The notes below the pieces were generated by a model that worked only from the letters and a program-made list of their open reading frames with translations, was not told the origin of the DNA and searched no databases. A program made the translations under genes and the position numbers. Positions 53,584-63,654 of a stretch of 64,000 nt of DNA are shown piece after piece. The DNA is from Paucihalobacter ruber. GTDB taxonomy: Bacteria > Bacteroidota > Bacteroidia > Flavobacteriales > Flavobacteriaceae. Each line of letters opens with the position of its first letter. Within the stretch, counting starts at the first letter, position 1. Location of the stretch: the NCBI RefSeq assembly GCF_006494535.1, contig NZ_VHIQ01000007.1, positions 124,001 through 188,000 on the forward strand, read 5' to 3'.

Positions 53584-54915
53584 ATGAAGCGGTTAGTGGT
53601 ATTGGGTGCAGGCGAAAGTGGCGCAGGAGCGGCACTTCTGGGAAAGGCAAAAGGGTTTGAGGTATTTGTTTCAGACAAATCCGAAATCAAACCAATATAT
53701 AAAAACGTTCTTTTAAATAATGCTATTGAATGGGAATCAGGTCAACATACCGAAGCTTTAATTCTAAATGCAGATTTGGTAGTGAAAAGTCCGGGAATCC
53801 CCGATACAGTTCCGCTTGTGAAAGCGCTCAATGCCAAAGGTGTTGAAGTTATTTCCGAAATTGAATTTGCGGCAAGGTATACAAAAGCAAATCTGGTGGC
53901 TATTACCGGTAGTAACGGTAAAACCACAACGGCATCGCTTACATACCATATTCTTAAACAAGAGTTGCAGGTTGGACTTTCGGGTAACATTGGGAACAGT
54001 TTTGCACAACAGGTATTGGAACAAGATTTTCCAAACTATGTGCTTGAAGTAAGTAGTTTTCAATTGGACGGTACGTTGGGTTTTAAGCCGCACATTGCAG
54101 TGTTAACCAATATCACACCAGATCATTTGGACCGCTATAATTATCAGTTTGAAAAGTATATCGCTTCAAAATTCTCTATTACAAAAAATCAGTCAGAAGA
54201 TGATTATTTCATCTACGACGCCGATGATCCTGTAATTGAGGCCAACCTGAAAAATTTCTCAATCAAAGCAAGATTGCTGCCGTTTTCATTGACTAAAACT
54301 GTTGAAAATGGCGCGTATTACAAAGACAAACATATTATTATAACTATAGATAACAATAAAATAACTATGCCTACAACAAATTTAACCTTAGAAGGAAATC
54401 ACAATATTAAAAATGCCATGGCCGCCTCAACGGTGGCGCAATTGCTTCGTATTAGAAAGCAAACCATTAGAGAGAGTTTAGAAAACTTTCAAGGCGTAGA
54501 ACACCGTTTAGAACATGTGTTAAAAATTAATAAAGTCAATTATATCAACGACTCGAAGGCTACTAATGTTAATGCCACTTATTACGCGCTCGAAAGTATG
54601 GATGCGCCTACGGTTTGGATTGTTGGCGGACAAGATAAGGGGAATAACTACGAAGAATTATTTCCCTTTGTAAATGAAAAGGTAAAAGCTATTATTTGTT
54701 TGGGTGTAGATAATGAAAAATTGATGGATACTTTCTCATCAATGGTAGATATCATCATAGAAACACAATTTATGAGCGAAGCTGTGAAAATAGCTTATAA
54801 AATAGCAAAAGCTGGCGATAATGTTTTGTTGTCTCCCGCTTGTGCCAGTTTCGATTTATTTGAGAATTACGAAGATCGCGGCCGACAATTTAAAGAGGCA
54901 GTAAGAAAATTATAA
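53584..54915 (+). CDS. murD: UDP-N-acetylmuramoylalanine-D-glutamate ligase
   Basis: A 443-residue Mur ligase: N-terminal VVLGAGESGAGAALL, ATP loop AITGSNGKTTTAS (about 108-120), EVSSFQLDG and NDSKATNVNATYYAL. It adds D-Glu to UDP-MurNAc-L-Ala. It abuts mraY and is 10 bp from ftsW. Confidence 0.95.
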   Translation: MKRLVVLGAGESGAGAALLGKAKGFEVFVSDKSEIKPIYKNVLLNNAIEWESGQHTEALILNADLVVKSPGIPDTVPLVKALNAKGVEVISEIEFAARYTKANLVAITGSNGKTTTASLTYHILKQELQVGLSGNIGNSFAQQVLEQDFPNYVLEVSSFQLDGTLGFKPHIAVLTNITPDHLDRYNYQFEKYIASKFSITKNQSEDDYFIYDADDPVIEANLKNFSIKARLLPFSLTKTVENGAYYKDKHIIITIDNNKITMPTTNLTLEGNHNIKNAMAASTVAQLLRIRKQTIRESLENFQGVEHRLEHVLKINKVNYINDSKATNVNATYYALESMDAPTVWIVGGQDKGNNYEELFPFVNEKVKAIICLGVDNEKLMDTFSSMVDIIIETQFMSEAVKIAYKIAKAGDNVLLSPACASFDLFENYEDRGRQFKEAVRKL

Positions 54916-54925
54916 TAAGGTATCA

Positions 54926-56119
54926 ATGCAAAATGTATTTCAACATATAAAAGGCGATAAGCTTATCTGGGCTATCATTACCTTGTTGGCTATATTTTCA
55001 TTTTTACCGGTGTACAGTGCTGCCAGTAATTTGGCTTATACCAGTGCTGTTGGTAGTACATTCAGCTTCTTTCTGAAACACTTTATGCATTTGTTTTTGG
55101 GCTTTGCCATAATGTATGGTGTACACAAAATACCTTACCGCTATTTTAAAGGCTTGTCTATTGTGATGATTCCGGTAGTAATTGGTTTGTTGATTCTTAC
55201 CCTGTTACAGGGTAAAACCATTGATGGAGCAAATGCCAGCCGTTGGATTCAAATTCCGGTTGTAGGTATGTCTTTTCAAACTTCTACTTTGGCAGCTGTG
55301 GTTTTATTGGTGTATGTAGCGCGTTATCTGTCTAAAATTTCAGATCAAGCCATCACTTTTAAACAAAGTATTTTACCATTATGGTTACCGGTGTTCATCG
55401 TTTTAGCACTGATTCTTCCGGCCAATTTTTCGACAACGGCCATCATTTTTAGCATGGTGTTAATTCTCACCTTTATTGGTGGTTATCCGTTAAAATATTT
55501 GTTGGGTATTTTAGGAGTGGCAATTGTGGCCTTTGGGTTTTTTATTTTAACGGCCAAGGCATTTCCAACCTTAATGCCAAACCGGGTTGATACCTGGATG
55601 AATCGCATTCAAAATTTCTCAAATTCTGAGCCTTCCGAAGCAGATTACCAAATTGAAAAAGCAAAAATAGCCATTGCCACCGGAGGAATACAAGGTGTTG
55701 GACCCGGTAAAAGCGTTCAGAAAAACTTTCTACCACAATCGTCATCCGATTTCATTTTCGCTATCATCGTTGAGGAATACGGTCTTATTGGTGGTGTGTT
55801 TTTACTGATTATGTATTCCTGGTTGTTGTTTAGAATTGTGATTGTCTCGCAAAAGGCCGATACCGTTTTTGGAAAACTACTGGTGTTGGGCGTGGGCTTG
55901 CCAATTATATTTCAGGCATTGGTAAATATGGCAGTGGCAGTTGAGCTGTTTCCCGTAACCGGACAAACATTACCGCTCATAAGCAGTGGTGGCACATCTA
56001 TATGGATGACCTGCCTGGCATTGGGTATTGTTTTAAGTGTAAGTGCTAAAAGACAAGAAATAAAAAAAGAAGTAGATCAAGAAGAAAATCCGCTGGAGAT
56101 ACTCAGCGAAACTATATGA
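54926..56119 (+). CDS. ftsW: Septal peptidoglycan polymerase FtsW
   Basis: A 397-residue SEDS-family protein with about ten helices; hallmark segments are [15 protein letters not shown], the loop with [18 protein letters not shown] and the [20 protein letters not shown] near the end. SEDS proteins polymerise lipid II into glycan chains with the cognate PBP, here FtsI. The acidic C-terminal tail is cytosolic. Its stop overlaps the murG start (ATGA). Confidence 0.94.
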   Translation: MQNVFQHIKGDKLIWAIITLLAIFSFLPVYSAASNLAYTSAVGSTFSFFLKHFMHLFLGFAIMYGVHKIPYRYFKGLSIVMIPVVIGLLILTLLQGKTIDGANASRWIQIPVVGMSFQTSTLAAVVLLVYVARYLSKISDQAITFKQSILPLWLPVFIVLALILPANFSTTAIIFSMVLILTFIGGYPLKYLLGILGVAIVAFGFFILTAKAFPTLMPNRVDTWMNRIQNFSNSEPSEADYQIEKAKIAIATGGIQGVGPGKSVQKNFLPQSSSDFIFAIIVEEYGLIGGVFLLIMYSWLLFRIVIVSQKADTVFGKLLVLGVGLPIIFQALVNMAVAVELFPVTGQTLPLISSGGTSIWMTCLALGIVLSVSAKRQEIKKEVDQEENPLEILSETI

Positions 56120-57216
56120 GTGCAAATTATAACATTATCATTTCAGGTGGCGGCACCGGCGGACATATTTATCCGGCCCTTGCCATTGCCAACGAATTAA
56201 AAAGCAGGTATCCCAATGCCCGGTTTTTATTTGTTGGTGCCTATAACCGAATGGAAATGGAAAAGGTACCGCAAGCCGGCTATAACATCGAAGGCTTATG
56301 GATATCGGGTATTCAGCGTAAATTGAGTTTAAAAAATGTGGCGTTTCCCTTAAAACTCATTAGCAGTTTGTTAAGAGCAAGACGCATTATTAATAATTTC
56401 AAACCACATGTGGCTATTGGTACCGGAGGCTTTGCCAGCGGACCTTTATTACAGGTGGCTACTATGAAAGGCATTCCAACGCTCATTCAGGAACAAAATT
56501 CTTATCCGGGAATCACCAATAAAATATTGGGTAAAAAGGTGAATTGTATTTGCGTTGCATACGACGGCTTAGAACGGTTTTTCCCTAAAGGAAAGATTGT
56601 CAAAACCGGGAATCCGGTACGTAAAGATTTATTGAGTATTTCGGGTAAATCCATCACCGGAAAAGATTTTTTCAAGCTAAAACACAACAATTATACCTTA
56701 CTGGTGTTAGGTGGAAGTCTGGGAGCGCGACGCATTAACCAGCTTATTGAATCTCAGTTACCGTTGTTTGCGTCTCAAAAAGTTCAGTTGATTTGGCAAT
56801 GTGGTAAACTGTATTACGAGCAATACAAACAATATCATGACGGCATCAACATTCAGGTCATGCCTTTTATAGATAGAATGGATATGGCTTATGCTGCGGC
56901 CGATGTTATCATTTCTCGTGCCGGTGCCAGTTCGGTGTCAGAATTGTGCATTGTTGGAAAGCCTGTTATCTTTATTCCTTCGCCCAATGTAGCCGAAGAT
57001 CATCAAACCAAAAACGCTCTCGCGGTTTCAGAGAAACAAGCAGCGATTCTTATAAAAGAACAAGATTTAGATCAACAATTTAGCGACCGGTTTACACAGT
57101 TGCTCAGCTCGTCATCATTAAGAGAACAATTAAGCACCAATATCAAAGCGTTGGCAATGCCCAATGCTACGAGTGATATAGTTAAACAAGTTGAAAAATT
57201 ATTAAAAGCCTCATGA
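56116..57216 (+). CDS. murG: Lipid II synthase MurG
   Basis: A 366-residue GT-B transferase: [18 protein letters not shown] at the start, [11 protein letters not shown] and the UDP-GlcNAc segment [23 protein letters not shown]. It adds GlcNAc to lipid I at the inner face of the membrane. Overlaps ftsW and murC by 4 bp on each side. Confidence 0.95.
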   Translation: MSANYNIIISGGGTGGHIYPALAIANELKSRYPNARFLFVGAYNRMEMEKVPQAGYNIEGLWISGIQRKLSLKNVAFPLKLISSLLRARRIINNFKPHVAIGTGGFASGPLLQVATMKGIPTLIQEQNSYPGITNKILGKKVNCICVAYDGLERFFPKGKIVKTGNPVRKDLLSISGKSITGKDFFKLKHNNYTLLVLGGSLGARRINQLIESQLPLFASQKVQLIWQCGKLYYEQYKQYHDGINIQVMPFIDRMDMAYAAADVIISRAGASSVSELCIVGKPVIFIPSPNVAEDHQTKNALAVSEKQAAILIKEQDLDQQFSDRFTQLLSSSSLREQLSTNIKALAMPNATSDIVKQVEKLLKAS

Positions 57217-58565
57217 ATATCAACCGCTTCACACATATCTATTTTATTGGCATTGGCGGTATAGGCATGAGTGCGCTGGCACGTTATTTTATGGCTGGTA
57301 AAACAGCAGTTGCCGGTTATGATAAAACCAAATCTGAAATTACAGAGCAATTACAGGTGCTTGGGGCCATTGTAAATTTTGAAGATAAGTTAGAGGCCAT
57401 TCCGGAGCATTACAAAAATTCAGAAAAAACACTGGTGGTTTACACACCGGCGATTCCGCAAAATCACACCCAGCTCAACTTTTTTAAATCTAATAATTTT
57501 AAGGTATTAAAGCGCGCTGAGTTATTAGGTGATGTTACAAAAAGCACCTTTTGTCTGGCTGTTGCCGGTACCCACGGTAAAACTACAACATCGGCGATTT
57601 TAGGGCATTTGCTCTACAGTTGCAACGTACCCTTAACAGCATTTCTGGGTGGTATTAGCGTTAATTACAATTCAAATCTTATTGTTAACGGAACGGAAGT
57701 GTCGGTTGTAGAAGCCGATGAATTTGATCGTTCATTTTTAAAATTGAGTCCTGATTTTGCCTGCATCACATCAATGGATGCCGATCATTTGGATATTTAT
57801 GGAGAAGCATCCGAAATAAAAGAGGCCTTTGTAGCGTTTTCAAAGTGCATTAAACCCAACGGAAAACTCTTTGTTAAAAACGGCTTACCATTAAAAGGCA
57901 TCACCTACGGTATAGAAGACAATGCCGATTATTCGGCACAAAATATAAGAATAGAAAACGGTCATTATGTGTTTGATGTAAAAACACCTAAAGGCATACT
58001 TAAAGATTTTAAATTTAACCTACCCGGTAGACACAATCTGTCGAATGCATTAATAGCCCTGGCGATGGCTGTGGAGTATGGTTGCCCTCACCAACAGCTC
58101 GCCAAGGCATTGGCATCTTTTATGGGTGTGAAACGTAGATTTTCGTATCACATAAAAGAAGACAATTTGGTTTACATTGACGATTATGCGCATCATCCCG
58201 AGGAAATTAAAGCAGTTCTACAGGCTGTTAGAGAACTGTATCCGGGTAAATTTATCACGGTAATTTTTCAGCCTCATCTCTACAGTCGTACAAGAGATTT
58301 CGCCGATGATTTTGCAAAAGCCCTGAGTGGTTTTGACAATGTTATTTTATTGGATATATATCCTGCCAGAGAGCTACCAATTAACGGAGTGACTTCGCAA
58401 TGGCTGTTAGACAAAGTAGAGAACAAGAATAAAGCGCTGTTAAGTAAAACCGAATTATTACAAGTATTAAAGCAAAACAAAGCACAGGTAGTTTTAAGCC
58501 TGGGAGCGGGCGATATTGGCGAAGAAGTTTATAACATCAAGCAAACATTAAAATATGCAGGTTAA
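57213..58565 (+). CDS. murC: UDP-N-acetylmuramate-L-alanine ligase
   Basis: A 450-residue Mur ligase: [21 protein letters not shown] loop [13 protein letters not shown] (about 117-129), [10 protein letters not shown] and [13 protein letters not shown]. It adds the first alanine to UDP-MurNAc. The 3' end overlaps ftsQ by 11 bp. No murB or ddl gene follows, unlike in E. coli. Confidence 0.95.
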   Translation: MNINRFTHIYFIGIGGIGMSALARYFMAGKTAVAGYDKTKSEITEQLQVLGAIVNFEDKLEAIPEHYKNSEKTLVVYTPAIPQNHTQLNFFKSNNFKVLKRAELLGDVTKSTFCLAVAGTHGKTTTSAILGHLLYSCNVPLTAFLGGISVNYNSNLIVNGTEVSVVEADEFDRSFLKLSPDFACITSMDADHLDIYGEASEIKEAFVAFSKCIKPNGKLFVKNGLPLKGITYGIEDNADYSAQNIRIENGHYVFDVKTPKGILKDFKFNLPGRHNLSNALIALAMAVEYGCPHQQLAKALASFMGVKRRFSYHIKEDNLVYIDDYAHHPEEIKAVLQAVRELYPGKFITVIFQPHLYSRTRDFADDFAKALSGFDNVILLDIYPARELPINGVTSQWLLDKVENKNKALLSKTELLQVLKQNKAQVVLSLGAGDIGEEVYNIKQTLKYAG

Positions 58566-59274
58566 ATTAAGACATATTAAATTGCCTTTTCTTGCCATTG
58601 CTGTGGCTGGATTGTTTGCTTTTAGTAACACTAAAAACGCAAAGCGTGAAGTTTCAAATTTAAACGTTGTTTTTAAAGGCGATCAAACCATGTTCCTCAC
58701 GACCGAGAATGTTAGTAAATTGTTAATACAAAATCAACAAGGTGTTATAAATAAGCCTAAAGAAATTATAGATTTGAACCGTTTGGAATCTGCCCTGAAT
58801 ACCAACCAAATTATCAAAGATGCTCAGGTTTATTTGTCGGTTGATGGTGTGTTAACAGCTGAAATCGAGCAAAAAAGGCCTATTGCGCGTGTAAGTACCA
58901 ATGCATCGTATTATATTGATGAACAAGGTACTTATATGCCGTTAAGTTCTAATTATACTGCCAGAGTGCCGCTGGTTACAGGAGTTGTTAACAAAAGTAA
59001 CATTTCTCATGTCGCACCGCTGGCCAGAAAGGTTGATGGTGATGAGTTTTTAAAATCGCATGTTATAGAAATGATTTTTCATGAAGATCAAACATTCGAT
59101 TTAAGGCTTAGAAATAACAACTTAAAAGTGCATATTGGGACTTTAAGCCAGTTAGATAAAAAGATTAATAATCTAAAGGCATTTTATCAAAAGGCTGCAA
59201 AAGACAGTTCTTTGGCAACCTACAAAATGGTAAATTTAAAATTTGATAATCAGGTGATTTGTACAAAAAAATAA
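58555..59274 (+). CDS. ftsQ: Divisome protein FtsQ
   Basis: A 239-residue bitopic protein with one helix (about 9-24), a POTRA domain (about 35-105, with LNVVFKGDQTMFLTTENV) and a beta domain (about 110-239). It scaffolds the FtsQBL complex. Sequence similarity to proteobacterial FtsQ is low, so the call rests on the POTRA arrangement and the position between murC and ftsA. Confidence 0.85.
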   Translation: MQVKLRHIKLPFLAIAVAGLFAFSNTKNAKREVSNLNVVFKGDQTMFLTTENVSKLLIQNQQGVINKPKEIIDLNRLESALNTNQIIKDAQVYLSVDGVLTAEIEQKRPIARVSTNASYYIDEQGTYMPLSSNYTARVPLVTGVVNKSNISHVAPLARKVDGDEFLKSHVIEMIFHEDQTFDLRLRNNNLKVHIGTLSQLDKKINNLKAFYQKAAKDSSLATYKMVNLKFDNQVICTKK

Positions 59275-59277
59275 AAC

Positions 59278-60591
59278 ATGGATACTAATAAAATTGCAGT
59301 TGGTTTAGACATTGGTACCACAAAAATTGTGGCTATGGTTGGCCGTAAAAATGAATACGGCAAGGTTGAAATTCTTGGCATTGGTAAAGCCAAAAGTTTG
59401 GGTGTACATCGTGGTGTGGTCAACAACATCACGCAAACCATTCAATCTATACAGCAGGCTGTTCAAGAAGCCGAGGCGGCTTCGGGGCATAAGATTGAGT
59501 CGGTTACAGTTGGTATTGCAGGCCAGCACATTCGCAGCTTGCAGCACAGCGATTATATTACCAGAGCCAATTCAGAATTGGTTATTGACGAAGAAGATAT
59601 AGATCGCTTAATCAATCAGGTGCACAAGCTGGTCATGCTTCCCGGTGAAGAAATTATCCATGTATTGCCACAGGAGTATAAGGTTGACGGACAAGCCGAA
59701 ATTAAAGAACCCATCGGGATGTATGGTGGCAGACTCGAGGCCAATTTTCACGTAGTGGTTGGTCAGGTGTCATCAATAAGAAACATTGCCCGTTGTGTAC
59801 AAAGCGCTGGACTGCAATTAGAGGGTATCACTTTAGAACCTCTGGCTTCGGCCGATGCGGTGTTGAGTCGTGAAGAAAAAGAAGCCGGTGTTGCATTGAT
59901 TGATATTGGTGGTGGTACCACCGATTTGGCTGTTTTTAAAGACGGTATCATTCGTCATACTGCGGTTATTCCTTTTGGCGGCAATGTCATTACAGAAGAT
60001 ATCAAGGAAGGCTGCTCAATTATAGAAAAACAAGCCGAATTGCTTAAAATTAAATTCGGCTCGGCATGGCCCGGAGAAAATCGCGATAATGAAATTGTTT
60101 CAATTCCCGGACTACGTGGTCGTGAACCGAAAGAAATTACCCTCAAAAATCTTTCAAAAATCATACATGCCAGAGTTGAAGAAATAGTTGAACAAGTGTA
60201 TGTAGAAATCAAGAATTACGGACACGAAGAGCAGAAGAAGAAACTAATTGCAGGTATTGTTCTAACCGGAGGCGGCAGTCAGTTAACGCACCTAAAGCAA
60301 CTGGTGGAATACATCACCGGTATGGATACCAGAATTGGTTATCCAAATGAGCACTTGGCAGGTGATAGCGACACCGAAGTAGCCAGTCCGTTATACGCCA
60401 CTGCGGTTGGTTTGGTAATGGACGGACTTAAACGTCAGCAACGCAAACAGGCCGAAATAAAGCAGACTGAATTAGAACAGGCAAAAACAGAAGTTGAGGA
60501 ACAAGAGCCTGTTTCAATTCAAAAACAACGCGTGAGTTTTTTAGATAAAATTACTGAGCGTGTTAAAGAATTTTTAGACAACGCAGAATAA
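59278..60591 (+). CDS. ftsA: Cell-division actin-like protein FtsA
   Basis: A 437-residue actin-fold ATPase: phosphate-1 motif VGLDIGTTKIVAMVG, the 1C domain in the middle, phosphate-2 VALIDIGGGTTDLAVF, adenosine motif GIVLTGGGSQL. A basic, coiled tail with FLDKITERVKEFL near the end suits the membrane-targeting helix. It tethers FtsZ to the membrane. It begins 3 bp after ftsQ. Confidence 0.95.
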   Translation: MDTNKIAVGLDIGTTKIVAMVGRKNEYGKVEILGIGKAKSLGVHRGVVNNITQTIQSIQQAVQEAEAASGHKIESVTVGIAGQHIRSLQHSDYITRANSELVIDEEDIDRLINQVHKLVMLPGEEIIHVLPQEYKVDGQAEIKEPIGMYGGRLEANFHVVVGQVSSIRNIARCVQSAGLQLEGITLEPLASADAVLSREEKEAGVALIDIGGGTTDLAVFKDGIIRHTAVIPFGGNVITEDIKEGCSIIEKQAELLKIKFGSAWPGENRDNEIVSIPGLRGREPKEITLKNLSKIIHARVEEIVEQVYVEIKNYGHEEQKKKLIAGIVLTGGGSQLTHLKQLVEYITGMDTRIGYPNEHLAGDSDTEVASPLYATAVGLVMDGLKRQQRKQAEIKQTELEQAKTEVEEQEPVSIQKQRVSFLDKITERVKEFLDNAE

Positions 60592-60628
60592 TTAATCCAT
60601 AATAAAACCCAAAAAAGAACCTATCAAT

Positions 60629-62515
60629 ATGAGCACTAACGATTTTGGAAATATAGCATTCGATTTACCAAAAAATCAATCAAACGTCATTAAAGTAATT
60701 GGTGTTGGCGGTGGTGGCAGCAATGCCATTAACCACATGTTTCAACAAGGTATTAAAGGCGTAGATTTTGTAATTTGTAACACCGATTCTCAGGCGCTGC
60801 AAAACAGCGGTGTCCCTAATAAAATTCAATTAGGTGTCAACCTTACCGAAGGTCTTGGCGCAGGCGCTAATCCTGAAATTGGAGAACGCGCAGCAGTTGA
60901 AAGTCTTGAAGATATTAGACGCATGCTCGACACCAATACCAAGATGGTATTTATCACCGCCGGAATGGGTGGTGGTACCGGAACAGGTGCGGCACCCGTA
61001 ATTGCAAAGATGGCCAAAGAAATGGATATCTTAACGGTGGGTATCGTTACCATTCCGTTTCAGTTTGAGGGTAAAATGCGAAATGAACAGGCGCAACAAG
61101 GTATTGAAAAGCTGAGAAAGCACGTCGATTCCCTTATCGTTATCAACAATAATAAGCTTAGAGAAGTTTACGGTAATCTTGGATTTAAAGCCGGCTTCTC
61201 AAAAGCCGATGAAGTATTGTCTACTGCGTCGCGTGGCATTGCCGAAGTTATTACGCACCACTATACACAAAACATCGATTTACGCGATGCCAAGACAGTG
61301 TTGAGCAACAGTGGCACTGCCATCATGGGTTCGGCTGAAGCCTCAGGTAATACGCGCGCTCAGGAAGCCATTATGAAAGCGCTCGATTCGCCATTATTAA
61401 ACGATAACAAGATTAGCGGTGCTAAAAACGTATTGCTTTTAATTGTTTCAGGTTCGCAAGAAATTACCATTGACGAGATAGGCGAGATTAACGACCATAT
61501 TCAGAATGAAGCCGGCCAGTGCGCCAATATCATTATGGGTGTTGGTGAAGACGAGTCTTTGGGCGAATCTATTGCTGTGACAATCATTGCTACCGGTTTT
61601 AACGCCGATCAACAAAACGAAATATCAAATACTGAAGCCAAAAAGGTAGTGCATTCGCTTGAAGAAGAAAACGAGGCAGACTTTGGTGTTAAAGATTCAG
61701 AACCGGCAATTTTTACCCCAGATGTGGTGTTAGAGAAAACCCCTGATGTGGTAGTGCACACTTTAGATTTAGATGAGGTGGATGAAGGGCTAGATTTAAT
61801 TCCAACGACAGAGTTTTTAAGAAATATCAATGTGTCGTACGAAGAAGTTATTGATAAAAAACCTGAGCAACCCAAGTTTATTATTAATGAAGTTAAAAAG
61901 GAAACACCTGTAATTGATACCCCTAAGGAAGAAGAGCAAATCACCCTTACTTTCGATTTGCCTTTAACACCAAAGAAGGAAAACACACCTAAGGAACCTG
62001 AAAATGAAGATAAGGTGATGTTTACGTTAGACGAAGATTACAAAGATTTAGATGTTAACAGTTATATTGAAATAGTTACTGTAACCGAAGCCAATGAAGC
62101 AGGCGAGAAGCGTTATGTGCTTGAAGATTTGCATGAAGATGAAGCCGAAACAAAGGTTCAAAAGAAACAACCTGCTGTAGAAGAACCCGTTTTTGAAAAG
62201 AAAGTTATAAAACTTGAAGAGGATACTGCCGAAGCAGCGCAGGAAATAGACCCACTTACGTCACCCATATCAGAATTGTTGAAAGAACGTGCCAATGAGC
62301 GCAGACGTAAAATGAAAGACTTTAATTACAAATTCAGCAATGCAAAAATTGATGAAATAGAACGCGAACCCGCATATAAAAGACAAGGTGTGAATCTTGA
62401 TGAATCATCGCATTCATCCGAAACAATTACTTCAAGACTGTCTGTTGGCACTGACGACAACGACGATATTCAACTAAGAAGTAACAATTCATTTTTACAC
62501 GACAACGTAGATTAA
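60629..62515 (+). CDS. ftsZ: Cell-division tubulin FtsZ with a long acidic C-terminal linker
   Basis: A 628-residue FtsZ. The GTPase core (about 15-325) has GVGGGGSNAINHM, tubulin motif GMGGGTGTGAAPVIA and the N-rich loop. A linker of ~250 residues (about 330-590), rich in Glu, Asp, Lys and Pro, is far longer than in E. coli (~50), and it ends with a short conserved tail (RSNNSFLHDNVD). A long linker is usual in Bacteroidota. It polymerises into the Z ring and recruits the divisome through FtsA. A terminator follows. Confidence 0.95.
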   Translation: MSTNDFGNIAFDLPKNQSNVIKVIGVGGGGSNAINHMFQQGIKGVDFVICNTDSQALQNSGVPNKIQLGVNLTEGLGAGANPEIGERAAVESLEDIRRMLDTNTKMVFITAGMGGGTGTGAAPVIAKMAKEMDILTVGIVTIPFQFEGKMRNEQAQQGIEKLRKHVDSLIVINNNKLREVYGNLGFKAGFSKADEVLSTASRGIAEVITHHYTQNIDLRDAKTVLSNSGTAIMGSAEASGNTRAQEAIMKALDSPLLNDNKISGAKNVLLLIVSGSQEITIDEIGEINDHIQNEAGQCANIIMGVGEDESLGESIAVTIIATGFNADQQNEISNTEAKKVVHSLEEENEADFGVKDSEPAIFTPDVVLEKTPDVVVHTLDLDEVDEGLDLIPTTEFLRNINVSYEEVIDKKPEQPKFIINEVKKETPVIDTPKEEEQITLTFDLPLTPKKENTPKEPENEDKVMFTLDEDYKDLDVNSYIEIVTVTEANEAGEKRYVLEDLHEDEAETKVQKKQPAVEEPVFEKKVIKLEEDTAEAAQEIDPLTSPISELLKERANERRRKMKDFNYKFSNAKIDEIEREPAYKRQGVNLDESSHSSETITSRLSVGTDDNDDIQLRSNNSFLHDNVD

Positions 62516-62549
62516 TAGCAAATTGAGTTGAGTGTTTCACACTTGTATC

Positions 62550-62583
62550 AAACCCGGAAGGTATTACAGCTTTTCGGGTTTTT
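62550..62583 (+). terminator. Rho-independent terminator after ftsZ
   Basis: AAACCCGGAA (62550-62559) pairs with TTTCGGGTTT (62572-62581, one G-U) around a 12-nt loop, followed by a T-rich stretch. It closes the cell-division transcript. Confidence 0.75.
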
Positions 62584-62629
62584 GATTTTTAAATACCAAA
62601 TCAAATGGTATAAAATCTCAAATTCTTAT

Positions 62630-62637
62630 TATCTTCG
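62630..62637 (+). promoter_or_regulatory. -7-like box before the YqeY gene
   Basis: TATCTTCG (62630-62637) is a near match to TAnnTTTG and lies 24 bp before the ATG at 62662. No -33 TTG at the expected distance, so support is partial; its position after the ftsZ terminator favours it. Confidence 0.35.
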
Positions 62638-62661
62638 CAGTCCTATTTAAAATAAGAAGAT

Positions 62662-63108
62662 ATGAGTTTGCAGGAGAAAGTAATGGACGCCATGAAATCG
62701 GCCATGAAAGACAAAGATCAAACAGCTTTGGCTGCTTTACGCGCCATCAAATCTGAAATCTTATTGGCACAAACCTCCGGTTCGGATGCGACGATGACCG
62801 ACGCGGATGAAATTAAAATTTTATCAAAGCTTGTTAAACAGCGCAAAGACAGTGCTGCCATTTACGCAGAGCAAAACCGACCCGATTTGGCAGAGCCTGA
62901 ACTGGCTCAAGCTGAAGTTATCAGTAAGTTTTTACCTGAGCAATTAAGTGAAGAGGAAATTAGCAACGCCATCGACGCCATTATTAGTCAAACCGGTGCA
63001 TCGGGCATGAAAGATATGGGTAAGGTGATGGGAATGGCATCTAGCCAGCTTGCCGGTAAGGCAGATGGGAAGACTATTTCTATGATAGTGAAAGGAAAAT
63101 TAAGTTAG
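62662..63108 (+). CDS. GatB/YqeY domain protein
   Basis: A 148-residue all-helical protein: VMDAMKSAMKDKDQTALAALRAIKSEI, LVKQRKDSAAIYAEQNRPDLAEPELAQAEVI and a C-terminal MGKVMGMASSQLAGKADGK that resembles the tRNA-binding tail of GatB. YqeY proteins are common but their role is not settled. The position after ftsZ is typical of Flavobacteriia. Confidence 0.9.
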   Translation: MSLQEKVMDAMKSAMKDKDQTALAALRAIKSEILLAQTSGSDATMTDADEIKILSKLVKQRKDSAAIYAEQNRPDLAEPELAQAEVISKFLPEQLSEEEISNAIDAIISQTGASGMKDMGKVMGMASSQLAGKADGKTISMIVKGKLS

Positions 63109-63129
63109 TTTAGAAAATAGATTAATGAG

Positions 63130-63149
63130 ATACCTGCTTTCGCAGGTAT
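63130..63149. other. Short hairpin between the YqeY gene and tRNA-Arg
   Basis: ATACCTGC (63130-63137) pairs with GCAGGTAT (63142-63149) around a TTTC loop. It directly precedes the tRNA and lacks a T-run, so it may serve tRNA 5' processing or be a weak terminator. Confidence 0.4.
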
Positions 63150-63151
63150 AT

Positions 63152-63225
63152 GGCCGCGTGGCGCAACTGAATAGCGCATCAGATTTCGGCTCTGAGGGTT
63201 GGGGGTTTGAATCCCTCCGCGGTCA
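63152..63225 (+). tRNA. tRNA-Arg (TCG)
   Basis: A 74-nt cloverleaf: acceptor GGCCGCG/CGCGGTC (one G-U) with discriminator A, D-arm with GCGCAACTGAATAGCGC, anticodon stem TCAGA/TCTGA around loop TTTCGGC (anticodon TCG), and T-arm GGGGG-TTTGAAT-CCCTC. CCA is not encoded. The sequence beyond the tRNA appears to be foreign (see the recombinase). Confidence 0.93.
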
Positions 63226-63229
63226 CAAT

Positions 63230-63272
63230 AAAAATACCTAAACACTTTTATATTAAGTGTTTAGGTATTTTT
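63230..63272 (+). terminator. Strong terminator after tRNA-Arg
   Basis: A perfect 18-bp stem (63230-63247 with 63255-63272) and a 7-nt loop, beginning with an A-run and ending with a T-run, so it can work from either side. Its left arm starts 4 bases after the tRNA end. Confidence 0.85.
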
Positions 63273-63298
63273 ATTTTTCATGTGTGTCATTTATTGTG

Positions 63299-63559
63299 TC
63301 ACATATTATTGTCCTTATTTAACCATTTAATGCCTTTTATTATTATCATCACTACTAAGCTCACAATTAAAATAACTAAATTAATAATCAATCCAATTGT
63401 GTTAAAGGCTCCTTTGTAATCAACTGGCCTATTCTTGCTTTCTGCATTTTTAAAAGCTCTGTACCAATGCTCAGCCTCTTGGTCATATCTGGCTAAAGTT
63501 GTTGAACTATAGTCATTTGGTCTCCATTTAAAATCTTGTCTTTGTCCTTGTGTCGCCAT
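63299..63559 (-). CDS. Small single-helix membrane protein
   Basis: An 86-residue protein: a hydrophilic N-terminal half (RRPND-like, with WRPNDYSSTTLARYDQEAEHWYRAF) and one long hydrophobic helix (about 51-74) followed by a Lys-rich end. Family not recognised. It is divergent from the 104-residue gene and shares with it the palindrome at 63584-63619, which suggests common control. Position next to a recombinase implies a mobile-element origin. Confidence 0.6.
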   Translation of the reverse strand: MATQGQRQDFKWRPNDYSSTTLARYDQEAEHWYRAFKNAESKNRPVDYKGAFNTIGLIINLVILIVSLVVMIIIKGIKWLNKDNNM

Positions 63560-63583
63560 AATTAATATATTTATATGGCAAAA

Positions 63584-63619
63584 ATAACAAATTGTAAACT
63601 AATGTTTGCAATTTGTTAT
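63584..63619. promoter_or_regulatory. 36-bp palindromic operator between divergent small genes
   Basis: Arms 63584-63599 and 63604-63619 (16 nt each, 15 of 16 complementary) flank a TAAT spacer. The right arm includes the TTTG (63605-63608) that serves as -33 element of the rightward promoter. The other end lies 24 bp before the leftward start codon. A repressor bound here could control both genes. Confidence 0.65.
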
Positions 63620-63635
63620 AAAAATGTTATCTTTG
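63605..63635 (+). promoter_or_regulatory. Promoter of the recombinase-linked gene
   Basis: TTTG (63605-63608), a 19-bp spacer and TATCTTTG (63628-63635) give a good match to the Bacteroidetes -33/-7 consensus. The start codon at 63655 follows 19 bp later. The -33 element is inside the palindrome. Confidence 0.65.
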
Positions 63636-63654
63636 ATTAAATAAATTATTAGTC

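Noticed and set aside
63152-63272. Direct repeat of the tRNA-Arg 3' end as an attachment site
   Set aside because: I found no second copy in the 775 bases after the tRNA; a far copy could lie beyond the window, so this remains undecided and was not listed as a feature.
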